DNA from: CAZGVV01 sp964529155
Lineage (GTDB): Bacteria; Pseudomonadota; Alphaproteobacteria; Rickettsiales; SXRF01
Reading direction: 5' to 3'
Assembly: GCA_964529155.1 (NCBI GenBank)
Contig: CAZGVV010000008.1
Location: 1 to 45,260, forward strand
Length of the DNA: 45,260 bases
Shown piece by piece: positions 16,901-25,476 of the stretch. Under the pieces are notes generated by a model, which saw only the letters and a list, made by a program, of their open reading frames with translations, was not told the origin of the DNA and made no database searches. Position 1 is the stretch's first letter. The number at the start of each line of letters is the position of its first letter. The position numbers and the translations under genes are program-made.

Positions 16901-18695
16901 ATTCAACCATATGCATATTTTTATTGATCCCACCCCGGATCCCAAAAGCAGCTTTGAAGAACGCAAACGCCTGTTTAATTTACCGCGTTCCAGCTGGAAG
17001 GATTATGACGTTAAAAAAATCTCCAAGGGCGGCGGTATTTTTGAGCGCAGCAGCAAATCCATTTCGCTCAGCACACAAGCAAAGCTGGCCCTGGGTATTG
17101 AACAGGATATGCTGACACCCGATGAATTAATCCGGGCAATCTTGACGGCGCAGGTGGATTTATTATGGAATGGCGGCATCGGCACTTATGTAAAAGCCGA
17201 AGATGAAACGCATGATCAAGTAGGTGACCGAGCCAATAACGCCGTGCGTGTCAATGGCCGCGAATTGCGCTGCAAAGTAGTGGGTGAAGGCGGCAATTTG
17301 GGATTGACCCAAAAAGGCCGTATTGAATATGCGCGCATGACCGGGGGCCACATTAACACGGACGCCATCGATAATTCAGGCGGCGTCGATTGCTCTGATC
17401 ATGAAGTAAATATCAAGATCGCCTTCAGCAACGTGTTAAATACCGGGAAATTAAGCCGCGATCGCCGCGATCAATTACTTGTGCGCATGACCGATGAAGT
17501 GGCTGGACTGGTACTTAAAGACAATATTTTGCAGACACAAGCTATCTCGCTTGCACATGCTCAAGGTGCAGCAATGCTGGAATCGCATGCCCGTTTGATG
17601 CGGCGCTTGGAAAAGCAAGGGCTGCTGAACCGCGCTTTAGAATTCCTGCCCTCCGACCGGCAAATTAGCGAACTACGCACTTCAGGCAATGGCCTGACGC
17701 GCCCGGAATTGGCGGTACTGCTGGCTTATGCAAAAATTGCGCTATACCGTGAATTGATCGAATCTTCACTTCCTGATGAATCCTATTTCGCCGCGGATTT
17801 AGCACGCTACTTCCCAAAACCGATGCAAAAAGATTATGCCGCAGAAATTGAAGCTCACCCTCTGAAACGCGAAATTATTGGCACGATGGTAACCAACAGC
17901 CTGGTGAATCGCGCGGGTATTGCATTTTTCTTTGACATTGCCGATGACAGCAACCGTCCTTCCAGGGAAATTGCTGCAGCCTATACCCTGGCACGTGATG
18001 CATTTTCCTTACGCGATTTATGGGCGGATATTGAGGCCCAGCCCAACGTGGACGGCGGCATCCAAGCGGAAATGCTAACTGCGATCAATAACCTGGTGGA
18101 ACGGGTAACGCTGTGGTGCTTACGCCATTTGCCGGCCCCGATTAGCATTGAATCCACTATTACAGATCTGCGCGCCGGTATTGATGAATTCCGCCGTGCC
18201 TTATCCACAATGCATTCCCCCGCCACACGTGAAGCATATGAGCGTATCCGCACACATTTAGTGCAGGCAGGTGTAAGCGAAGCATTGGCGCAGGCGATTG
18301 CTAATTTAGACATGCTCGCTTCAGCATGCGATGTGATTGCCGTTGCGCATCAAGCTAACCGCAGCATTGCAAGCGTTGGTAACGCGTATTTTGCATTAGA
18401 AGCGCAGTTAGGCTTAGGTTGGTTGCGCGCTAATGCCTTATCCATGCGCCCTCACTCACATTGGGACCGTTTAGCCCTGCGGGCTTTGGTGCAGGATATT
18501 TTTGATGAACAGCGCCGCATTACGGCTGCTGCACTGGCATATAATGCTGATTCCGCACATGCGCTGCATCATTGGGCAGATGCACAAACGGATATCTTGT
18601 CACGCTATAACCGATTCCTGGAAGATTTGCGTACGCGTGAAACGCAGGAACTTTCAGCACTTTTGGTTGCACTTAAGCATGTAAGAATGCTGTAG
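13971..18695 (+). CDS. gdhB: NAD-dependent glutamate dehydrogenase, large (about 180 kDa) class
   Basis: This enzyme oxidatively deaminates glutamate to 2-oxoglutarate and ammonium and is usually catabolic. At 1,574 residues it is of the L-GDH180 class found in alphaproteobacteria, Pseudomonas and actinobacteria. The N-terminal half holds regulatory ACT-like regions (e.g. LVVELLNDDMPFLVDSLTADLLRRGFTLHEMIHPILRV). The catalytic core starts near residue 775 (RGGLRWSDRAEDFRTEVLGLMKAQMVKNAVIVPVGSKGGFIVK), with the substrate lysine in this segment. The NAD-binding domain follows (FTCVGIGDMAGDVFGNGMLLS, VVGEGGNLGLTQKGRIEYA, NTDAIDNSGGVDCSDHEVNIKI). An in-frame ATG at 13989 is an alternative start. 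It feeds 2-oxoglutarate to SucAB-Lpd, encoded about 4 kb downstream. It converges with purH across a 37-bp gap that shows no clear terminator. Confidence 0.96.
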   Translation: MLVTLLMKPRYLERVNSCLKDIIQALPRGAADMLRVFTHQFYAKMPLADLERLDPTLAAAIARSAFAFFEHREKGAPQIRLFTPTMREHGYESHRLVVELLNDDMPFLVDSLTADLLRRGFTLHEMIHPILRVKRDRKGALTEVVQDPHDGRDIHNESLIHFELSPLPAGMSAELLKEDLERVLSYIRSAVNDWPTMTKIVVEAANNFKHVSDTHDAKTVEEARDFLVWLREKNFIFLGYADDSKKLGICALEQAPPAPRSVDGLVSVTKSDGRSMVHRDALMDVVQLSQPGRGGELKPGGQLVGLFTSSVYYQSADQIPLVRNKIARVLGRSGYDLASHDGKALKAILEFMPRDELFQYDEDELFETALGILALEARPGVRLFIRRDAHERFVSCLAFVPREYFTTDLRKTIMNAVSHAYQGAVEHFATQLSDSPLARLHFVLRTTPGFLPDVDIAAVESDIARATHLWSDELRTSLTRRFGEQQAESLFRTFSSSFPNSYTGRYGIDATVYDIAKCTEALGANGLVVDLYRLKDEPNLLHLKTYNPSEEIALSDILPVLENMGFRVIDEHPFLITPQATAHVWIRDFKLMLAEPEALTLDHVKPLLEDALLAVWKRTMENDRFNALVIRAGLSWRQVTMLRAYGRYLKQISFTYGEMALALALAAHPSITKLIVALFVARFDPECTDAASRQAYLESQLDAKLAEVNSLSDDRILRQYIALLRATMRTNYFQQNKIGESRPVLSFKFLSSAIPGIPAPVPFMEIFVYGVRVEGIHLRGGKVARGGLRWSDRAEDFRTEVLGLMKAQMVKNAVIVPVGSKGGFIVKQPQPTREAFQEEGVACYKMYLSGLLDITDNIVRGAVMPPERVVRHDEDDPYLVVAADKGTANFSDIANGVAQAYHFWLDDAFASGGSAGYDHKKMAITARGGWVSVTRHFREMGVDIANHEFTCVGIGDMAGDVFGNGMLLSDTMKLVAAFNHMHIFIDPTPDPKSSFEERKRLFNLPRSSWKDYDVKKISKGGGIFERSSKSISLSTQAKLALGIEQDMLTPDELIRAILTAQVDLLWNGGIGTYVKAEDETHDQVGDRANNAVRVNGRELRCKVVGEGGNLGLTQKGRIEYARMTGGHINTDAIDNSGGVDCSDHEVNIKIAFSNVLNTGKLSRDRRDQLLVRMTDEVAGLVLKDNILQTQAISLAHAQGAAMLESHARLMRRLEKQGLLNRALEFLPSDRQISELRTSGNGLTRPELAVLLAYAKIALYRELIESSLPDESYFAADLARYFPKPMQKDYAAEIEAHPLKREIIGTMVTNSLVNRAGIAFFFDIADDSNRPSREIAAAYTLARDAFSLRDLWADIEAQPNVDGGIQAEMLTAINNLVERVTLWCLRHLPAPISIESTITDLRAGIDEFRRALSTMHSPATREAYERIRTHLVQAGVSEALAQAIANLDMLASACDVIAVAHQANRSIASVGNAYFALEAQLGLGWLRANALSMRPHSHWDRLALRALVQDIFDEQRRITAAALAYNADSAHALHHWADAQTDILSRYNRFLEDLRTRETQELSALLVALKHVRML

Positions 18696-18732
18696 CGGAA
18701 TTAATCTTACACTACCTAATGCCGATAAATTT

Positions 18733-20274
18733 CTAATGCCTGAAATGGCGTATTCCCGTGAATACCATGCTTATCCCACGAGCATCCGCTTCTTGAATCA
18801 CTTCTTCGTCCCGGATGGAACCACCCGGCTGGATAACAGCAGAAATACCTGCTTCTGCAGCCATGACCACGTTATCAGCAAAGGGGAAAAAAGCGTCAGA
18901 AGCAAGAACAGCACCTTTTATATCCAATCCCGCTTCCTTCGCTTTCCAGCACGCTATGCGGGTGGAGTCAATACGGCTCATTTGACCGGCGCCGATGCCA
19001 ATAGTCGCACCATCCCGCACCAGCACGATGGCATTGGATTTTACATGCTTAGCAACGGTGAAAGCGAGCTTCATATCATTTAGTTGTGCAGGCGTAGCAT
19101 GGGTTTTTGTGATAGCTTTTAAGGTGCTCTCATCTAAAACCTGGGCATCATCCTGCTGATATAGAAATCCACCTGCCACACTACGCAGAGTCATGCGCGA
19201 CCGTTTGGCATCGGGTACTGTGCCGGTAAGCAATAAACGCAATTTTTTGCGAGTTTTTAATGCATCCAACGCGTCCGCTGTAGCAGAGGGCGCAATCAGA
19301 ACTTCGAGGAATATTTTACCTAATCCTTCTACAAAAGCACGCGTAATAGGCCGGTTCAATGCAATAATACCGCCATACGCCGAGACGGGATCACATGCAA
19401 GTGCTCTGCCGTATGCGTCTTCGATAGACGCCGCCACTGCCACGCCGCACGGATTAGCGTGTTTTACGATCACAACAGCGGGTTCAGAAAATTCTGCTAC
19501 CAATTCCAATGCCGCACTGGCATCGTTTAGATTGTTATAGCTGAGACGCTCACCGTGTGCGAGTTGAGCAGATGCCAAGGATGCGCCTGCCTCGGCCATG
19601 CCGTAAAATGCCGCTTGTTGATGCGGGTTTTCACCGTAGTGCAATGGCTGCACACGCCTACCGGTAACGGTTAATACCATCGGGAATAATTCACCGCGTT
19701 CGCGGGCGAACCATTGCGAAATAGCGGAATCATAAGCTGCGGTGCGGGCAAAGGCTTTGGCAGCGAGATATTGCTTAGTCCCGGCAGAAAGCAAACCACT
19801 TTTTTCTATTTCCTGCCTGATGGCATCGTAATCTGCTGGATCGGTCACAACTCCTACATGCGCATGATTCTTTGCTGCGGAGCGAATCATGGCGGGACCG
19901 CCAATATCAATATTTTCTACGCATTCCTCAAAACCTGCCCCACGGGCAACAGTGGCCTCGAACGGGTAAAGATTAATGACCACTAAATCGATTCCCTCAA
20001 TTCCATGCGCCTGCATAGCCGCAACGTGCGCCGGGTCATCCCGCTTACCCAGCAATCCGCCATGAATACGTGGATGTAAGGTTTTTACCCGCCCATCGAG
20101 CATTTCGGGAAAGCCGGTATATTCAGCCACTTCGGTAACGGGCAATCCTGCATCCCGTAATGCAAGCGCCGTTCCGCCGGTAGAAAGCAGCATAACTTTA
20201 CGATCGGCCAAGAAACGGGCAAATTCGATGAGACCGGTTTTGTCAGAAACGGAAAGCAGGGCACGCTGAATCAT
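18733..20274 (-). CDS. purH: Bifunctional AICAR formyltransferase / IMP cyclohydrolase
   Basis: PurH performs the last two steps of de novo IMP synthesis. The 513-residue protein has the N-terminal MGS-like cyclohydrolase domain (about 1-190: RALLSVSDKTGLIEFARFLADRKVMLLSTGGTALALRDAGLPVTEVAEYTGFPEMLDGRVKTLHPRIHGGLLG, VVINLYPFEATVARG, NIDIGGPAMIRSAAKNH). The C-terminal transformylase domain follows (LHYGENPHQQAAFY, LSYNNLNDASAALEL, the catalytic KHANPCGVAVA, LVRDGATIGIGAGQMSRIDSTRIA, DAFFPFADNV). It ends in RHFRH like other PurH proteins. It is on the minus strand, followed at its 5' side by the sugar-nucleotide enzyme gene with a 22-bp gap, so the two are probably transcribed together. Confidence 0.97.
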   Translation of the reverse strand: MIQRALLSVSDKTGLIEFARFLADRKVMLLSTGGTALALRDAGLPVTEVAEYTGFPEMLDGRVKTLHPRIHGGLLGKRDDPAHVAAMQAHGIEGIDLVVINLYPFEATVARGAGFEECVENIDIGGPAMIRSAAKNHAHVGVVTDPADYDAIRQEIEKSGLLSAGTKQYLAAKAFARTAAYDSAISQWFARERGELFPMVLTVTGRRVQPLHYGENPHQQAAFYGMAEAGASLASAQLAHGERLSYNNLNDASAALELVAEFSEPAVVIVKHANPCGVAVAASIEDAYGRALACDPVSAYGGIIALNRPITRAFVEGLGKIFLEVLIAPSATADALDALKTRKKLRLLLTGTVPDAKRSRMTLRSVAGGFLYQQDDAQVLDESTLKAITKTHATPAQLNDMKLAFTVAKHVKSNAIVLVRDGATIGIGAGQMSRIDSTRIACWKAKEAGLDIKGAVLASDAFFPFADNVVMAAEAGISAVIQPGGSIRDEEVIQEADARGISMVFTGIRHFRH

Positions 20275-20296
20275 AAAATCCTAATACGTAATGTGG

Positions 20297-22261
20297 TTAA
20301 AGACTGCGTAAGCCTCGCACGCTTTGTGCACTGGAAACTGCTTCGTTGGCATCTGGATTTCGTTGAAATTCCGGTACTAACTGCTGCAATACCCCAATAG
20401 CTGCAGGGTTTCCGTCTTTACAGTATTTTTCCATCAGCGCAAGCGATTGTTCCAGTGGAGTAAGCACACATTCACGCGGGGCTGCCACCAAAACGCCCCC
20501 CAGGGCCGTGCGTTTAATGTGCTCTTCATCGTAAAACAGCTCTTCGAAAAGCTTTTCCCCAGGCCGTAATCCACTGAATTTAATCTCTATATCTTTTCCA
20601 GGAATTAACCCGGCCAGGCGTATCATTTGGGTAGCCAGTTCAACAATACGGACCGGTTTTCCCATATCGAGCACGAAAATAGCCTCACGCCGGGCTTCCT
20701 GCACGCCCAGTGCGGCAGCATGCATCACCAGTTCAACGGCTTCCCGAATGGTCATGAAATACCGAACCATATCGGGGTGCGTCACCGTTATAGGGCCGCC
20801 AGCACGGATTTGGTGCTCAAATAAGGGGACTACCGAGCCATGGCTGCCGAGTACATTCCCGAAACGCACGGTAAAAAACCGCGTTCCCTCTTTTGCTGAT
20901 TGGCCGAGAGCCTGACACCACGTTTCCGCCAGGCGTTTAGTGGCGCCCATGATATTGGTCGGGCGTACAGCTTTATCGGTAGAAATCATCACCATTGCTT
21001 CTGCTCCCACATTTTGTGCCGCGCGCGCCACATTACGGCTTCCGAGCACGTTGGTGGAGATAGCAGCCAGCGGATTGCTTTCTGACAAAGGCACATGCTT
21101 GATGGCAGCCGCGTGGAACACTATTTGTGGCTTATATTCTGCAAAAAGCGCACATAAATGTGTATCATCTCTCACATCCGCAATGACAGCACGGCATGAG
21201 AGAGTGGGCATGGTTTCAGATAATTCACGGTCAATCAGGTATAGAAAATGCTCACTTAAATCAATGAGCAGTACGCTGGCCGGGGCAAGTGCGGCTACCT
21301 GACGCACCAGTTCAGCCCCAATGCTGCCACCTGCCCCGGTAATGGCGACACGTTTGCCACGCACCAACGCATCTAATGCCGCACGGTCATGGGCATATTG
21401 CGCGCGGCCAAGTAAATCTTCCAGCACAATAGGCCGTAATTCGGACTTTCCGGGGACGCCTTGCTTGAATTCTTCTAATTGCGGAAGGCGGCCCAACGGT
21501 AAACCAAGCGCTTCTGTTTGGAGCAACAACGCTTTTACCTGATCAGACGTCCAATTCGGATCCGTTAAAATAATGCGCTGTGGTTTTAATCCACGGCGCT
21601 CCAGACGGCGAATGACCGTGCGCATATTCGCAGTATTGCCATAAATACGTATGCCATGAAGCGCACGGTTTTTGCGTACAGGGTTTTCATCCAGCAGGCC
21701 GACAATACGGTAAAGGGAGCGGGTATCCCTCAAGCAATCGCGAATAAAAAGTTCGGCATTACCGGTAGCACCGACCAACAGCAGAGGAATTCGTCGTAAT
21801 TCCGCCGTGCCAATATCTATTTGCAGACGCCCTTCTTTTAAGGCCCGATACGCCAACCGTGGCCCTGCCAATAACGCGATTAATAGCAACCAATTGATAA
21901 AAGGAACAGACCGCGGCAAGCCGTCCAAACGGGTAAGAACGAACATGGCCATAGAAAATAACGCCACGGCAACCGTCACGGCTTTCACAATCGCCACCAT
22001 ATCGGGAAGGGAAGCGTAGCGCCATAACCCCCGATATAAACGCATTGCACTAAAGACAGTGGCACAAATCAGCGTAAATAGCATCATGCCAGGAAGGGCA
22101 TAAGCTTGCATATGGATAAATGGGTTTACACCCAGCCGTAAATAAAGCGCCAATAAAAAGCTAAGGGCTGCCATAGCAATATCATGGGCAACTGCTACGC
22201 CACCACGTGCTTGTGAGGGCAAAAAGTCTATAAAAGACCGCAGTTTTTGCAATAAAATCAT
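20297..22261 (-). CDS. Membrane-anchored nucleoside-diphosphate-sugar dehydratase/epimerase (CapD/WbpM/FlaA1-type)
   Basis: This family modifies UDP-GlcNAc or similar sugars (4,6-dehydration or epimerisation) for surface polysaccharides. The protein has four N-terminal membrane helices (about residues 20-125: VAVAHDIAMAALSFLLALYLRL, MMLFTLICATVFSAMRLY, VAVALFSMAMFVLT, WLLLIALLAGPRLAYRAL). A first Rossmann region follows (RIPLLLVGATGNAELFIRDCL), then the catalytic extended-SDR domain (RVAITGAGGSIGAELVRQVA, TDKAVRPTNIMGATKRLAE, FFTVRFGNVLGSHGSVVPLFEHQI, GLRPGEKLFEELFYD). The usual YxxxK tyrosine is replaced by methionine (MGATK), as is normal in this subfamily. The frame is open to 22393, but the ATG at 22261 gives the standard N-terminus (653 residues). 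No other polysaccharide genes are in the window. Confidence 0.9.
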   Translation of the reverse strand: MILLQKLRSFIDFLPSQARGGVAVAHDIAMAALSFLLALYLRLGVNPFIHMQAYALPGMMLFTLICATVFSAMRLYRGLWRYASLPDMVAIVKAVTVAVALFSMAMFVLTRLDGLPRSVPFINWLLLIALLAGPRLAYRALKEGRLQIDIGTAELRRIPLLLVGATGNAELFIRDCLRDTRSLYRIVGLLDENPVRKNRALHGIRIYGNTANMRTVIRRLERRGLKPQRIILTDPNWTSDQVKALLLQTEALGLPLGRLPQLEEFKQGVPGKSELRPIVLEDLLGRAQYAHDRAALDALVRGKRVAITGAGGSIGAELVRQVAALAPASVLLIDLSEHFLYLIDRELSETMPTLSCRAVIADVRDDTHLCALFAEYKPQIVFHAAAIKHVPLSESNPLAAISTNVLGSRNVARAAQNVGAEAMVMISTDKAVRPTNIMGATKRLAETWCQALGQSAKEGTRFFTVRFGNVLGSHGSVVPLFEHQIRAGGPITVTHPDMVRYFMTIREAVELVMHAAALGVQEARREAIFVLDMGKPVRIVELATQMIRLAGLIPGKDIEIKFSGLRPGEKLFEELFYDEEHIKRTALGGVLVAAPRECVLTPLEQSLALMEKYCKDGNPAAIGVLQQLVPEFQRNPDANEAVSSAQSVRGLRSL

Positions 22262-22391
22262 TATAATTCGCTTTTTATCAACCACTTGCGTAGAATTGGT
22301 TTTCTTGATACCATAAGTATACGTTTTTATAGGATCTATAAATATAATTGTGTATGAAGCAGCGTATGAATACGCATTTACTTGTAAACGC

Positions 22392-22414
22392 AAAGGTGCT
22401 GGACCAGCGCCTTT
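22392..22414. promoter_or_regulatory. 23-bp near-perfect palindrome between the divergent capD-like gene and sucA
   Basis: The arms aaaggtgctgg (22392-22402) and ccagcgccttt (22404-22414) are inverted repeats with one mismatch around a single central base. A hairpin would have almost no loop, so a dimeric-repressor operator is more likely than a terminator, and no T-tract follows on either strand. It lies 46 bp upstream of sucA and about 130 bp upstream of the divergent sugar-nucleotide enzyme start. The regulator is unknown. Confidence 0.4.
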
Positions 22415-22459
22415 AAATCGGCATAATACCTATTTTACACTCACATTGCATGGCATTTT

Positions 22460-25351
22460 ATGACTGTACCCTTTGACTCCACGCCTATTTTTTCCGGTAA
22501 CGCCACTTTTGTAGAAGAGTTGTATGAGCGTTATTTGCAGAATCCGCAAAATGTAGATGCCGCATGGCGTGATTTTTTCCGTGAAACAACGAATGGCTCC
22601 GGCAGTTCAGCACGAAGCGCTTCATGGGCCGCCGTAAAAAGCCAGGTTATCGGCGCAAAAGAAGAGGTTTCTGACACCAAGCCGTCCGCTAAGGATAAAG
22701 GCAAACCTGTTGCAACCAGCCAAGAAGTAATTGAAGCGGCAACGCATGATTCCATCCGCGCCATGATGATGATTCGCGCGTATCGCGTGCGTGGACATTT
22801 GATTGCCAATTTAGACCCGTTAGGTTTAGAAGGCGGCGAGCCGCACCCGGAATTAACACCAGAGCATTACGGCTTTACTGAGGCCGATTATGATAAGGAC
22901 ATTTTTCTCGATGGCGTGCTGGGCCTGAAAAAAGCTAAGCTGCGCGATATTATTTCTGCATTGCGTCAAACGTATTGCGGCACGGTGGGCGTAGAGTTCA
23001 TGCATATCCAGCACCCCGAGCAAAAAAGCTGGATCCAGCATCGCATTGAAGACACACGCGGCCGCCCACAATTCAGCGCCGAAGACAAGAAGGCGATTTG
23101 GAATTCACTTGTAGAAGTAGAAGCGTTTGAGCAATTCCTGCAAGTGAAATATCCCGGCACGAAGCGGTTCTCGGCCCAAGGCGGCGATGCTATGATTCCA
23201 GGTTTGGAATCTATTATCAAAACGGCTTCAAGCCTTGGCGTGCAGGAAATTATTTTCGGCATGCCACACCGTGGGCGTATGAATGTGCTCACCACCATTA
23301 TGGGCAAACCTTATGCGGAATTGCTTTCTATTTTCCAGGGCAATTTAGATTTTCCGGAATGGATTAACTCATCCGGTGACGTAAAATACCATTTGGGCGC
23401 AACGACGGACCGTAATGTAAACGGCAAGAATGTGCACATGAGCTTGCTGTCCAACCCATCGCATTTAGAGGCTGTTGATCCCGTAGTCTGCGGTAAGGTG
23501 CGTGCAAAGCTTGATATTCGCGGTGATTCCGAAGCGAAAACATCCGTAATGGGTGTATTGATGCATGGTGACGCAGCGTTTTGTGGCCAAGGTAGCGTTG
23601 CTGAGACACTGGCACTTTCCGAGCTTCGTGGTTACCGCACAGGCGGCACGATCCATTTGATCGTCAACAATCAGATCGGCTTCACCACCAGCCCCAAATA
23701 TAGCCGTTTTACCCCCTACCCCTCCGACATTGCCAAAGCCGTGCAAGCACCGATTTTCCATGTGAACGGGGATGACCCGGAAGCTGTGGCATTCGTATGT
23801 CGTCTAGCCGCCGAGTTCCGCCAGGAATTCAAGCGCGATGTGGTCGTGGATATGTTCTGCTACCGTAAATACGGGCATAATGAATCCGATGAACCGATGT
23901 TTACGCAACCGTTAATGTACAAAGAGATCGCGCGTCATGCCCTACCGGCGCATATTTATTCCGACCGCCTGGTGGCGGAAGGTACGGTTTCAAAGGAAGA
24001 GGTTGACCAGCGTTTCGCGGAATTTAAATCCAAATACGAAAAAGATTACGAAACCGCAAAAAACTTTAAGCCGAATAAGGCAGACTGGCTGGAAGGTAAC
24101 TGGACCGGGTTTGAACCTCCCAAAACAGAGCAGGAAGAACCGGTTACTGGCCTGGAAGAAAACATGCTCAAAGCCATTGGGGAGGCGCTTTCTATGCAAC
24201 CCCAAGGCGTACATCTCAACTCGAAAATTATTCGTCAGTTGGAAGCAAAACGTAAGATGGTCGAAACCGGCGCTGGCTTTGACTGGGCAACCGCGGAAGC
24301 GTTGGCGTTTGGAACATTGCTGGCGGAAGAGCATCCGGTGCGTTTATCGGGCCAGGATTGTGGCCGTGGCACCTTCTCGCAACGGCATGCCGTATTGGTG
24401 GACCAGGACAATGAGCAGCGCTATGTGCCGTTAAATCATGTGGCTGAGGTGCAATCGCAATTTGAGGTGATTGACTCTTCTTTGTCTGAATTCGCCATTC
24501 TTGGCTTTGAATATGGCTATTCGCTGGGGCAACCACAAGGCCTTACCATGTGGGAAGCGCAATTTGGTGATTTTGCAAACGGCGCTCAGGTAATTATCGA
24601 TCAATTTATTGCCAGCGGTGAGAGCAAATGGCTGCGTATGTCAGGGCTTACCATGCTGCTACCGCATGGCTATGAGGGCCAGGGACCAGAGCATTCCAGC
24701 GCACGATTAGAACGTTATTTGCAGCTCTGCGCTGAAGATAATATGCAGGTGGCCAATTGCACAACACCTGCCAACTATTTCCATATTCTGCGCCGCCAGA
24801 TTCACCGCAATTATCGCAAACCATTGATTTTGATGACACCTAAATCACTACTGCGCCATAAGCTTGCGGTATCGAAATTGGCAGATATGGGTAAAAATAC
24901 CCGCTTCCTGCGCTTAATTCCGGAGACAGAAAAACTTATCAAAGAAGACAAGGTAAAACGCGTCGTGCTGACGTCCGGCAAGGTCTATTACGATTTATTC
25001 GAAGCCCGTGCAGAAAAAGGCATTGATGATGTAGCCATCATCCGCATTGAGCAATATTATCCCTTCCCGGCACGCGAACTGAAAACCGAGCTTGCGCGTT
25101 ACAAAAACGCCGAAATCGTCTGGTGCCAGGAAGAGCCACGTAATATGGGCGCCTGGTTCTTTGTCCGCGAACGTATTGAAGCGGTACTGGACAGCTTAGG
25201 CCGCCTGAATGAACGCGTGAGCTATGTAGGCCGGATTGAAGCGGCTTCCCCTGCCGCTGGATACCTCAAGATTCATGAGCGCCAGCAGAAAGAATTGGTG
25301 GATAATGCACTTGAAGTAAAGGGCGCCAAGCTTAAAGCAGCCAAGGCATAA
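22460..25351 (+). CDS. sucA: 2-oxoglutarate dehydrogenase E1 component
   Basis: SucA is the thiamine-diphosphate-dependent decarboxylase of the 2-oxoglutarate dehydrogenase complex, which feeds succinyl-CoA to SucCD. The 963-residue protein has the usual N-terminal LYERYLQNPQNVDAAWRDFF docking segment and RGHLIANLDPL. Active-site blocks include FSAQGGDAMIPGLESII, IFGMPHRGRMNVLTTIMGKPY, HLGATTDRN, SNPSHLEAVDPVVCGKVRAK, MHGDAAFCGQGSVAETLALSELRGYRTGGTIHLIVNNQIGFTT (thiamine-binding GDAAF...NNQ) and CYRKYGHNESDEPMFTQP. The C-terminal transketolase part contains SGQDCGRGTFSQRHAVLVDQ. A palindrome lies upstream. I see no strong ribosome-binding site before the ATG. Confidence 0.97.
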   Translation: MTVPFDSTPIFSGNATFVEELYERYLQNPQNVDAAWRDFFRETTNGSGSSARSASWAAVKSQVIGAKEEVSDTKPSAKDKGKPVATSQEVIEAATHDSIRAMMMIRAYRVRGHLIANLDPLGLEGGEPHPELTPEHYGFTEADYDKDIFLDGVLGLKKAKLRDIISALRQTYCGTVGVEFMHIQHPEQKSWIQHRIEDTRGRPQFSAEDKKAIWNSLVEVEAFEQFLQVKYPGTKRFSAQGGDAMIPGLESIIKTASSLGVQEIIFGMPHRGRMNVLTTIMGKPYAELLSIFQGNLDFPEWINSSGDVKYHLGATTDRNVNGKNVHMSLLSNPSHLEAVDPVVCGKVRAKLDIRGDSEAKTSVMGVLMHGDAAFCGQGSVAETLALSELRGYRTGGTIHLIVNNQIGFTTSPKYSRFTPYPSDIAKAVQAPIFHVNGDDPEAVAFVCRLAAEFRQEFKRDVVVDMFCYRKYGHNESDEPMFTQPLMYKEIARHALPAHIYSDRLVAEGTVSKEEVDQRFAEFKSKYEKDYETAKNFKPNKADWLEGNWTGFEPPKTEQEEPVTGLEENMLKAIGEALSMQPQGVHLNSKIIRQLEAKRKMVETGAGFDWATAEALAFGTLLAEEHPVRLSGQDCGRGTFSQRHAVLVDQDNEQRYVPLNHVAEVQSQFEVIDSSLSEFAILGFEYGYSLGQPQGLTMWEAQFGDFANGAQVIIDQFIASGESKWLRMSGLTMLLPHGYEGQGPEHSSARLERYLQLCAEDNMQVANCTTPANYFHILRRQIHRNYRKPLILMTPKSLLRHKLAVSKLADMGKNTRFLRLIPETEKLIKEDKVKRVVLTSGKVYYDLFEARAEKGIDDVAIIRIEQYYPFPARELKTELARYKNAEIVWCQEEPRNMGAWFFVRERIEAVLDSLGRLNERVSYVGRIEAASPAAGYLKIHERQQKELVDNALEVKGAKLKAAKA

Positions 25352-25372
25352 ATACTTACGGTCTTTTGGTAG

Positions 25373-25458
25373 GTTGAAGGGTGAAACGGCAGGATACGCA
25401 TTTTTTGCTGGCTTCCCTTGCGTCTGTCCTTTAAATAGGGCCTTCACCCTACTTCAAT
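25373..25458 (+). other. Long imperfect hairpin in the sucA-sucB spacer
   Basis: The arms ttgaag-ggtgaa (25374-25385) and ttcacc-cta-cttcaa (25443-25457) pair over 12 bp with a 3-nt bulge. Inside, acgca (25396-25400) can pair with tgcgt (25419-25423). No T-tract follows, so it does not look like a terminator. It may be an RNA processing or stability element, or a dispersed palindromic repeat. The sucB ribosome-binding site (aaagg) lies just beyond it. Confidence 0.45.
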
Positions 25459-25476
25459 CCATATAAAGGCCTTATT

